Positions 1-6,821 of a stretch of DNA of 19,111 nucleotides are shown here, piece after piece (within the stretch, counting starts at the first letter, position 1; every line of letters begins with the position of its first letter). The stretch covers positions 1 through 19,111 of the forward strand of contig CAXRGW010000007.1 of the NCBI GenBank assembly GCA_964230255.1, read 5' to 3'. The notes beneath the pieces are model-generated. The model was given only the letters and a program-made list of their open reading frames with translations, had not been told where the DNA came from and ran no database searches. Source of the DNA: Alteromonas_E sp964230255. GTDB lineage: Bacteria; Pseudomonadota; Gammaproteobacteria; Enterobacterales; Alteromonadaceae. The position numbers and the translations under genes were made by a program.

Positions 1-1
1 C

Positions 2-109
2 AGATCGCAGTTACCTATTCCTGAATTGGCCCGCCGGTTCAAAAGTCTAAACGCAAAAAACGAACTCCTCAATACTCGAAATTTCGGCTTTAGACGCAAA
101 CCGTCATGA
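2..109 (+). CDS. Possible 3' end of a gene cut by the window edge
   Basis: Frame 2 is open from the window edge for 35 codons to a TGA at 107-109. The peptide is basic and protein-like (it contains PELARRFKSLNAKNELL and ends NFGFRRKPS). I do not recognise a family. It could be the carboxy end of a real gene, or a remnant in keeping with the eroded DNA to its right. No terminator hairpin follows. The call rests only on an open frame and plausible composition, so it is weak. Confidence 0.3.
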   Translation, partial: RSQLPIPELARRFKSLNAKNELLNTRNFGFRRKPS

Positions 110-142
110 CTCTAGAAAACTCTTAGCGTGATTCGGCAATGC

Positions 143-162
143 AAAACGTGGTACCACGTTTT
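143..162. repeat. Perfect 20-bp palindrome
   Basis: The arms AAAACGTGGT and ACCACGTTTT meet with no spacer, giving exact two-fold symmetry over 20 bp; the next base pair outward does not match. There is no unpaired loop and no clear T-tract beyond the arm, so it resembles a dimeric-protein operator more than a terminator. No gene start sits beside it, so its target is unknown. Confidence 0.5.
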
Positions 163-449
163 CGGACTTGATATTAGTAGTTCCACCATTACTGCTATTA
201 AATGAATATTTCACACCCCTTTGCACCTGAGCGTACTGCGCTCCTCAGCATTGCGAGTCCCTCAGGAGACACGCGGTGCCAAGAAAACGCTTCCGCTGGT
301 TCAGGTGCTAAGAAGGTTTCAATGATGTCAGTTTGTAAAACAACTCGATCCTGATCTGCTATATTCATTTAACAAAAAAGCTCTCCAAATGCAGCAGTGG
401 TCAGTCCCACTGATATCGAGTTTGTCTTCATACCCGTCTCCAACAATAC
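163..449. other. Non-coding stretch, no gene seen
   Basis: I see no open frame with a ribosome-binding site and no recognisable protein fragment on either strand. The only structure noted is an imperfect inverted pair, GCACCTGAGC near 222 against GTTCAGGTGC near 299. Downstream of the minus-strand lipoprotein gene no convincing hairpin-plus-T-run terminator was found. Confidence 0.4.
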
Positions 450-746
450 TTAACTGCCATCTGCGTTGCTTGTCATACTGCCGCCTTGCAAACGCAACAT
501 ACCATCACGACCGGCCTCTTGCTCTGCTGTACGTTGCTCGGCTGTGCGGCAAACGCGCGTCATCATATTTGAACCGACACGCTTTTCCATTTTGCATATA
601 ACGCCATCGTCGCTACTCAGTGCTGAATTACTGGTTGCACTAGTCGAAGCAGTTTGACTGCTTTGACACCCGGCGAAAAAAGTAATAGCAACCGAGCCAA
701 CCAAACCCATTAATAAACGAGATTTTCTGATTTTTTGTGTTTTCAT
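450..746 (-). CDS. Small predicted lipoprotein with a CxxxxxxGS...C motif
   Basis: A 98-residue protein. The N-terminus is MKTQKIRKSRLLMGL, followed by a hydrophobic stretch and a lipobox-like FAGC, so Cys26 should be lipidated and the rest exported. A Ser/Thr/Ala-rich linker leads to a conserved-looking C-terminal block with two cysteines (ICKMEKRVGSNMMTRVC), then TAEQ repeats and a charged tail. Small gammaproteobacterial proteins with this Cys-rich 'GS...C.T' block are common and uncharacterised; the two cysteines could form a disulfide. I chose the ATG at 746 because AGAGGAT lies about 7 bases upstream and the signal peptide begins there; an upstream ATG at 794 would add 16 residues that disrupt the signal. 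It stands alone on its strand. Function unknown. Confidence 0.65.
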   Translation of the reverse strand: MKTQKIRKSRLLMGLVGSVAITFFAGCQSSQTASTSATSNSALSSDDGVICKMEKRVGSNMMTRVCRTAEQRTAEQEAGRDGMLRLQGGSMTSNADGS

Positions 747-963
747 AACTTTATCCTCTGTGAAAGTCATAATTAATACAGCACAAATTTGCAATCAGTA
801 TCATTAAATATTATTAATGTTCAATGAAAAGACCAACTTCAGAAATCCTCGGCGCCACCTATACCTATGTTTTTATTTGATTTTTTAAAATTTTAGCAAC
901 CCGTAAATAAGCGATAAAATTGCTTTACCATTCGCAGCTCACTTTCGCAATTACGAACATTTT

Positions 964-1257
964 ATGGCAGCCATAGGTATCGACTACGGTACATTAAATT
1001 TCGAATTAGTATTTTTTGATGGTGAAAAGTACCAGTACTTCAAGCTAGACCCGCACGTGGAAAATAGCATCAAAATCTGTTCTTCAATTTTCATTTATTA
1101 CGAAGATTAGTTGCCCACGCCGACGACAGCAATGGTTGACGCTGGGGTAAACCAAATCCAACGCTCTATTACCGAGCAAATCGACAAAGCAAGATGTGAT
1201 CTCGGTACATTGAGGAAAAGCAAAGTTCAAATACGTCAAAGCGCCAAGTCGCAGTGA
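964..1257 (+). pseudogene. Remnant of an Hsp70/actin-ATPase-like protein
   Basis: One frame runs from an ATG at 964 to a TGA at 1255-1257, interrupted only by a TAG at 1108-1110. It begins MAAIGIDYGTLNFELVFFDG. The IGIDYGT...DG pattern is the phosphate-1 loop that opens the nucleotide-binding domain of Hsp70/DnaK-type ATPases (YegD-like members have G-[FI]-D-Y-G-T). The part after the amber codon is a helical, charged stretch (ITEQIDKARCDLGTLRKSK) compatible with an internal part of such a protein but not diagnostic. An Hsp70 is normally at least 400 residues, so most of the protein is missing. The family call rests mainly on the first 20 residues. It abuts the IS91 remnant, which suggests a past rearrangement. 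Confidence 0.45.
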
Positions 1258-1258
1258 T

Positions 1259-1740
1259 ATGGAGAACATCGTGAATACCATTGGCTATGGTATTGCAGAT
1301 CATTTGCAGAAAGCTGGGCTGATCCAACGGGATATGGACAACACGTTTATCGATTTATCCATGGATGATGATGATAGTTTACTGCCCTTGCAAACTGCCT
1401 CGGTCAACTAGCCCAAATAGGCGGGTTCAGTTTACACACGGGGGTGTTTGCCGACAGTTATCAAACTGACAAGCTCGAAGACTATGCCGGTACATCGCAC
1501 AACCGGCTATCAGTGAGCAACGATTGAGTCTGACTGATTAGGGAAAAGTGAAGGACGAACTTAAGACACCCTAAAGCAATGGCACTGCGCACGTGTTTTT
1601 CAGTCCATTGGATTTCATAGCCACACTCGCAGGATTGGTGCCACCACCGCGGCTTAACCTTACCCATTTTTACGGCGTGTTCGCACATAACAGTCATGTA
1701 TAAGCAGAAGTCACCGCATCAAAGCGTGGTAAAAATAGCC
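1259..1740 (+). mobile_element. Decayed IS91-family transposase, C-terminal part
   Basis: Three frames read in succession reproduce the C-terminal half of IS91-type (HUH, Y2) transposases. Frame 2 (1259-1411) gives IGYGIADHLQKAGLIQRD, ending at TAG 1409. Frame 1 (from about 1417) gives GGFSLHTGVFADSYQTDKLE. Frame 3 (from 1485) gives CRYIAQPAISEQRLSL, then VFFSPLDFIATLAGLVPPPR and LNLTHFYGVFAHNSH. These match the family blocks 'AGFSLHAGV', 'RYI.RP.', 'F.PLDFIA.LA.LVP.PR' and 'HGVFAPN'. Frame 3 carries in-frame stops at 1539, 1572 and 1701. With at least two frameshifts and four stops it cannot encode an active enzyme. The zinc-binding N-terminus and catalytic tyrosines are absent, and I could not identify the element ends. 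Confidence 0.8.
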
Positions 1741-1830
1741 CTCGCTTAGCAATTTCTAAGTCAATCTGGGTCAAATACCCAGTAACTAACTGCCGCGGTA
1801 TCTACTATTATTTATTGCTTACCTAAGATT

Positions 1831-4737
1831 TTAATCAAATGAATAGTTCATTTGAGCGTAATAGTAGCCACCGTTCATACCGAGTGGAGATGTGGGTGGA
1901 TATCTGGCCCCCGCCACTTCACTAAACGGATTTTCGGAAGGTCTATTATCAAAGAAGTTTTGCGCGCCTACAGTCATTTGCCAGTTGTCATCAAATCGGT
2001 AACTCAGTTCCACATCAAAGACAGTTTCAGCGCTCGCTTCAATATCCAAACCTGCTGATGCGTCTAGATGGTCCTCGTAGAAACCAGAGAAATAACTTAA
2101 ACGCCAGAGGAATTCAAAATCATTGTAGGACTGGTTCAATGCAAATACCGCTCTAAACTCTGGTAAGTTATCTTCCAGCATTCGGATCCGAGCGGGTGTT
2201 AAATTAGAAACTAATTCAATCTCTTCCGATGTGTTTGTGCGCGGATAAAGAGTGACTCTATCGACTTCGGTTTGGGTCCAATTTAAAGACCCTGAGAACG
2301 AGTTTTGCACTCTGCCGCTGTTAAATTCATAGTTAATGACTATATCAACACCCTGTGTTGTTGTATCAAAGTCATTGGTAAAAAATTTAACACTTGCAAA
2401 TATTTCGCTTGGCGGGACACCATGGCTAATCAATGAATCAATATCGTCTTGTGTTAATTGAATCGCCGATGTTGTGCTGATCCTATCTTTTAGCGTTATG
2501 TGGAAATAATCGACTGTAGCAAACAGCCCATCATGCCAATAATAAACTAGGCCTAAACTGGTATTCACAGACTCCTCAGGTCGCAAAGGTGTTGCCCCAA
2601 CCTGAATTGATATTGGGTTGGTGGGAGGCAATGTTGCTTGATCTTCAAGACCCCGTTCTGAAAATGCTGTTGTAACATTTATGACATTACTCTGACCAAC
2701 GGTTGGTGCTTTGAAACCCGTGCTTACCGAGCCCCTTACTGAAACAAGTTCACTTAATTCATAACGGCCGGTCATTTTGCCTTCGAAGGTGGCACCAAAG
2801 TCATTAAAGTGCTCATATCGCAACGCGGCGCCCATTAAATAGGAGTCATTTAGATAGGTCTCGACATCAAAATATACGGCAACATTACTGCGGCTCCAAT
2901 ATCCAGCAGATTGAGGCGTATAACCTGGGAATCCATTCGAACCCACACTAAAGCCCTGACTCAAACCCGATTCTGGTTCTAATGCCAAAAACCCGACTTG
3001 ATAAGAACTCTCATCACCCGTTTTTTGGTGATAACTCTCTTTACGCCATTCAACACCAGCAGCAATGTGAATCGGTTCGTCCATAATGCCATCAATGAAT
3101 TTGGTAACATCTAAGCTTATGGTTCTTTCAATTTGCCTAGCGCCGCCCGGTGCAAATTCTGTAGGGGAATTTGGTCCAAGAGATGGGTTTACTGTATTTG
3201 AAATCAAATAATCAATGCCCGAATAGCCTAAACTGACACTGAGGTCATATAGCCAATCTGAAGCTAAAAACCCTTTTATCCCCATATTGAAAGCAGCATC
3301 TTCGACCCGACCACCAAATCGAGGCGAAAAACCACCGGGTAGGATTTCATTAAACGCGAAGCAATTTTGGCCAATCGCGGTCGTGTTGTCAGCGACCAGA
3401 AGATAATTAGGATCATCTAGCACATTGTTGTCGGTGATCAATATCGTCGGGCACTCGATGCCTTGATTCAGGCCATCCAAGTCACCAATCAATAATTGGG
3501 ACTGCCCATTCACTAAGTTAGGGGTGGCGAAAACGCCGCGTCGCAGATGTGGGTGCCGAAAATAAAAGCCGCCTTCTATTTTACGGCGAGCAATGTTAGA
3601 GAAACCGTACCATTGCAAGTCATGATTTATATCTAAACCGGCATTGATTGAAAGCTTAATATCATCATCAACATCAAGGGTTCCCCAAAATTGTGCAGGG
3701 TTAGCGACGAATGTATTGTCAGCATCACTTAATACTTGAGCATCTGCACGCTGAACCGCCCGGTTAGTAGTATCGCGTTGACGAAATTCAGCACTTGTAT
3801 TGATGAAGCCATCTGTGCCTAATGGCAATCCGACATTTGCTTGTAGTTGAAAATCTTCTCCATCCCCTTGATAAAAAGATCCACCACGCACAGAAATACT
3901 GCCCCCGGAACTATCGTCCTTGAGAACAAAATTAATCACCCCTGCAATAGCATCTGAGCCGTACTGCGCGGCAGCACCATCACGTAATACTTCAACTTGC
4001 TGAATAGCCGATGCGGGCAAGACCGAAACGTCTGGTCCTTGTGCACCGTCGGATAATCCGCCTCCCAAAAATGTAATCGCAGCGCTTCTATGTCTGCGCT
4101 TTCCATTAACTAAAATAAGGGTATGGTCGGAAGCCATGCCTCTAAGGTTAGCCGGCCTAACTAAGCTTGCAGCATCATTAATTGACTGATCGTTCACATT
4201 TAATGAAGGCACAAGATTACTTAGCATGCCAAGTACATCTGTCTCACCTTGTTGCGATAACTGCTCAGAATTTATTACATCAATCGGAACAGGTGACGAT
4301 GTTACCGTTCGTGGTGAACTGCGGCTTCCGACTACCGCAATTTGCTCCATGTAGGCCGAATCAACACTGCCATTATCCGCAGTAACTTCGGCCAAAATAT
4401 CAGGTTCTGATTGTATAATTTGGACACTTAATTGGCCACTTTCATCCTCAACAACTACCAGCGATGACTCTTTGAGTAGCAATTCTAACGCCTCGCGATG
4501 AGAAAACTCGCCGATTAATGGTTGGGTAGTAAATCTCTCTGCTTCATCAAATGGAAATAATAATGTTATATCGGCTTGTTTAGCAAAAAGAATTAGTGCT
4601 TCATCAGTTCTAAGAGAAGGTATATCAAATACGGTGCTCTGAGCGTGTGCCAGCCCCATCGTACTCAGAAGCAATATTGCCCCTCCTATCCAAAGCCTGT
4701 TTACAACAGATTGGAGGTGCGATAACCAATTAGTCAT
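1831..4737 (-). CDS. TonB-dependent receptor with N-terminal STN signalling domain (TBDT-1)
   Basis: A 968-residue outer-membrane receptor that should import a ligand using TonB/ExbBD energy and also report its binding. Domains: signal peptide about 1-32 (cleavage after AHA); STN (secretin/TonB short N-terminal) domain about 35-108, typical of FecA-type transducers that contact a FecR protein; TonB-box-like EQIAVVGSR near 131; plug about 143-275 with RPANLRGMASDHTLILVNGK, KRRHRSA and VEVLRDGAAAQYGSDAIAGV; then the beta-barrel. An extracellular-loop region holds two cysteines before FNEILPGGF. It ends ...NYSFD, so the usual terminal aromatic residue is penultimate. It is closely related to TBDT-2 at 6822-9389, which lacks STN. 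It follows the sigma/fecR pair on the same strand but behind a terminator, so it probably has its own promoter. Ligand unknown. Confidence 0.93.
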   Translation of the reverse strand: MTNWLSHLQSVVNRLWIGGAILLLSTMGLAHAQSTVFDIPSLRTDEALILFAKQADITLLFPFDEAERFTTQPLIGEFSHREALELLLKESSLVVVEDESGQLSVQIIQSEPDILAEVTADNGSVDSAYMEQIAVVGSRSSPRTVTSSPVPIDVINSEQLSQQGETDVLGMLSNLVPSLNVNDQSINDAASLVRPANLRGMASDHTLILVNGKRRHRSAAITFLGGGLSDGAQGPDVSVLPASAIQQVEVLRDGAAAQYGSDAIAGVINFVLKDDSSGGSISVRGGSFYQGDGEDFQLQANVGLPLGTDGFINTSAEFRQRDTTNRAVQRADAQVLSDADNTFVANPAQFWGTLDVDDDIKLSINAGLDINHDLQWYGFSNIARRKIEGGFYFRHPHLRRGVFATPNLVNGQSQLLIGDLDGLNQGIECPTILITDNNVLDDPNYLLVADNTTAIGQNCFAFNEILPGGFSPRFGGRVEDAAFNMGIKGFLASDWLYDLSVSLGYSGIDYLISNTVNPSLGPNSPTEFAPGGARQIERTISLDVTKFIDGIMDEPIHIAAGVEWRKESYHQKTGDESSYQVGFLALEPESGLSQGFSVGSNGFPGYTPQSAGYWSRSNVAVYFDVETYLNDSYLMGAALRYEHFNDFGATFEGKMTGRYELSELVSVRGSVSTGFKAPTVGQSNVINVTTAFSERGLEDQATLPPTNPISIQVGATPLRPEESVNTSLGLVYYWHDGLFATVDYFHITLKDRISTTSAIQLTQDDIDSLISHGVPPSEIFASVKFFTNDFDTTTQGVDIVINYEFNSGRVQNSFSGSLNWTQTEVDRVTLYPRTNTSEEIELVSNLTPARIRMLEDNLPEFRAVFALNQSYNDFEFLWRLSYFSGFYEDHLDASAGLDIEASAETVFDVELSYRFDDNWQMTVGAQNFFDNRPSENPFSEVAGARYPPTSPLGMNGGYYYAQMNYSFD

Positions 4738-5024
4738 CGTAAATTCTACTCCAAATTAGACGCGAGCTAACCACTCTCTGTAACAGGCAAAGTAAAGAGT
4801 TTAGACAAATATTACGATCGCCTATTTTGCATATGACAATCGCTGTAAAAGCACACGAGTTAAAAATTAACCGCATCGTATATTGTTATTGTTTTATTTC
4901 GGTTTTTAGTTGAATCCAAATTCAACTTACGTGCAAGTAATGTTCAGCAACAAAACATAGGCATAACGCTACAATATCAATGCCAGAATAACAATAATTT
5001 GTCGTGATAAAGCGCTTAATGGAA
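4738..5024 (-). promoter_or_regulatory. Leader of the STN receptor gene, with an inverted repeat
   Basis: This gene-free interval lies between the fecR terminator and the TBDT-1 start, so it should contain the TBDT-1 promoter, plausibly read by the neighbouring ECF sigma factor as in the fec system. The one clear element is a perfect inverted repeat at 4908-4927, arms AGTTGAAT and ATTCAACT around a 4-base spacer. It has no T-run and may be an operator. I cannot assign -35/-10 boxes with confidence. Confidence 0.4.
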
Positions 5025-5050
5025 TTAAAAAAGGAGCCCTTAGGCTCCTT
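5025..5050 (-). terminator. Rho-independent terminator of the sigma/fecR operon
   Basis: On the minus strand, AAGGAGCC, loop TAAG and GGCTCCTT (5050-5031) form a perfect 8-bp stem followed by a run of Ts (to about 5027). The fecR stop codon (5042-5040) lies in the loop, so the hairpin's left arm is part of the coding sequence. Confidence 0.85.
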
Positions 5051-6095
5051 GTGAAAGCAGAATTGTATATTCTGATACTCGTTCATTTTTGATAGCGAAA
5101 CTATTCTCTAGAGCGTTCAGCAAGCCGTCGATATCCCCAACTTTAAAATATCCAGCGACTCTTTTCTTTTTTATCGCTTCATCAGAAATTTGAAAACGCA
5201 TTGGAGTATAACGCGCAATTTCTTTCAACACTGCATCTAACGTCTCGCCTTTAAACACAAGCATTCCTTGTTGCCAAGCGAGGTCATCAGCAACAAGATC
5301 GCTAGAAACGTTGTGACGCTCGGTAATACTGACGTCAACCGTCGCCTTTTCACCAGAAAACACTATCAATCCCTGATCAATAATAGGACTTTGACCACTG
5401 AGAATTTTCGCATCCTCTGCTGAACTCTGCTCAGCCTTATCTTGGACTAAGACTCGCCCCTCGGTTACCACTAATTCAAAGGCTGAATTTTCGACTAGTT
5501 GGACGTTAAATGCAGTGCCGATTGCCGTAACGGTATTGCGCCCCGCCGAAACTACAAATGGGCGCGATTTTTCATGTGCCACATCAAAATACGCTTCGCC
5601 ACTGAGCAAGGAAATACGTCTTTCGTCGTCAGTAAAGCGAATACTCACTGTAGAGTTAGTATTGAGATGTAAAGTCGAACCATCGGATAAAGTAATACTT
5701 CTTTGCTCGCCCACCGAGGTAGAGGCTCTTTGTGCGGCAATTATCGTCGTGTCAGAAGTCGAATTCCATTGACTGAAGAAAAAGCCACCTATGGTCAAAC
5801 ATACAAAAGCAACACTTGCAGCGATTTGCCATTTAGCGACCTTAGGTCTCACTTCTTCATTAGCAGTCTGTTGCTCATCCAATGGGAACAAACCACTCAA
5901 TTGATTCAACACCGACATGTCATCCCACAACGCCGCGAGCTCAAAGAGAACCTCTCGATGAGCATTAGAAGTTGCCATCCATTTCGACAATTGCTCTTTT
6001 TCTTGTTCGTTCAGCCCTCGATCAATACGGCTAACCCAAACACACGCCTGTTCGTTGATGTCCTCACGTGTGTTAAAACTGTGAACGTTACTCAT
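5040..6095 (-). CDS. FecR-like anti-sigma/sigma-regulator membrane protein
   Basis: A 351-residue FecR-family protein that should hold the partner ECF sigma factor at the membrane and receive the signal from an STN-bearing receptor. Cytoplasmic N-terminal DUF4880-type domain about 12-60 (A..W..R...GL...E...L..W...). Single membrane helix about 89-109 (WQIAASVAFVCLTIGGFFF). Periplasmic FecR domain about 120-215 (SVGEQRSITLSDGSTLHLN, GEAYFDV, PFVV.AG...V.AIGTAFNV). C-terminal domain about 270-348 (LAWQQGMLVFKGETLDAVLKEI). Length is typical. The start codon overlaps the sigma-gene stop in an ATGA arrangement (6092-6095), implying translational coupling and balanced synthesis. The terminator at its stop codon makes it the last gene of the pair. 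Its predicted partner receptor is TBDT-1 immediately downstream. Confidence 0.93.
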   Translation of the reverse strand: MSNVHSFNTREDINEQACVWVSRIDRGLNEQEKEQLSKWMATSNAHREVLFELAALWDDMSVLNQLSGLFPLDEQQTANEEVRPKVAKWQIAASVAFVCLTIGGFFFSQWNSTSDTTIIAAQRASTSVGEQRSITLSDGSTLHLNTNSTVSIRFTDDERRISLLSGEAYFDVAHEKSRPFVVSAGRNTVTAIGTAFNVQLVENSAFELVVTEGRVLVQDKAEQSSAEDAKILSGQSPIIDQGLIVFSGEKATVDVSITERHNVSSDLVADDLAWQQGMLVFKGETLDAVLKEIARYTPMRFQISDEAIKKKRVAGYFKVGDIDGLLNALENSFAIKNERVSEYTILLSQGA

Positions 6096-6661
6096 GGATT
6101 ATTTCCATCTTTTAAATCGGAGTAGTCATTCGGCAAAGCTGAATCCCCCTCCCTTTGTTGTGATAATTCTTTTAAGTATCGTGAGCAGAGTAGCAAGCCT
6201 TTGGCAACATGCTTCTCTACCGTACTCTCACTTAATCCAAGGAGTTCTGCAATTTCTCGCTGGCTTTTCCCATAAACTTTCTTTAATAAAAACACCCTTT
6301 TTACATCTGCAGATAGAGTGTCTGTTGCGCGACAAAAGTTTAAAAAGCGCTCTTTACTTTCGACGTTCTTTTCTAATGTATATCCCACCAGATCGTGAGG
6401 CAAAGCATCCATGTCATCAATCTGTTGACTCTGCACGTGTTCTGCCCGAGTCACATGATTCAGTGCCAAGTTACGCGCCGTTTTCAACATATACGTTCGC
6501 TCGTAGCGAATCTCTTGTTTTAAATTAGCTTCGTAACTTTTGACAAACGTTTCTTGGACAATGTCCTCGATATCCTCCGAGGGAACTATTGCCCCTACCG
6601 CTCGCATCAATCTCGAGCGATACTTTAAATAAGTTACAGTTAGTGTCGACTTTCTCGTCAT
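6092..6661 (-). CDS. ECF-type RNA polymerase sigma factor, FecI-like
   Basis: A 189-residue extracytoplasmic-function sigma factor. Region 2 lies about 10-75 (SEDIEDIVQETFVKSYEA, then TYMLKTARNLALNHVTR). Region 4 lies about 112-165 with a helix-turn-helix (LSADVKRVFLLKKVYGKSQREIAELLGLSESTVEKHVAKGL, in two blocks). Regions 1.1 and 3 are absent, as expected for the group. The tail after about 168 is polar and probably disordered. AGGTC lies about 10 bases upstream of the ATG. By analogy with FecI it should be held by the overlapping FecR gene product and, once released, transcribe the receptor genes. A 160-base gap separates it from the upstream TBDT-2 stop, and a terminator lies in that gap, so the sigma gene probably has its own promoter. 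Confidence 0.92.
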   Translation of the reverse strand: MTRKSTLTVTYLKYRSRLMRAVGAIVPSEDIEDIVQETFVKSYEANLKQEIRYERTYMLKTARNLALNHVTRAEHVQSQQIDDMDALPHDLVGYTLEKNVESKERFLNFCRATDTLSADVKRVFLLKKVYGKSQREIAELLGLSESTVEKHVAKGLLLCSRYLKELSQQREGDSALPNDYSDLKDGNNP

Positions 6662-6775
6662 ATTTTTTAAGACCTGAACGTCTCTATTACTTTACAGTGT
6701 GTTTGTTATGATTTTACTTCAGCGTTAACATTAATCGAGATTTTTCTACCGCGTTTCCTCAAAGTTTTGACTCTA

Positions 6776-6803
6776 ACAAAACAGGGGGCGAAAATCGCCC
6801 CCT
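6776..6803 (-). terminator. Terminator downstream of TBDT-2
   Basis: On the minus strand, AGGGGGCGA, loop TTT and TCGCCCCCT (6803-6783) give a perfect 9-bp GC-rich stem followed by GTTTTGTT. It sits 19 bases past the TBDT-2 stop. It should separate TBDT-2 transcription from the sigma/fecR pair, although the T-tract is interrupted and some read-through is possible. Confidence 0.8.
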
Positions 6804-6821
6804 CAAAGGGTGACAAATCAC

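Noticed and set aside
1482..1697. Minus-strand 71-codon open frame
   Set aside because: It is antisense to the most recognisable part of the IS91 transposase relic.
5703..6528. Two plus-strand open frames of 140 and 144 codons
   Set aside because: They lie opposite fecR and the sigma gene, have no ribosome-binding site and no recognisable domain, while the minus-strand genes are clear family members.
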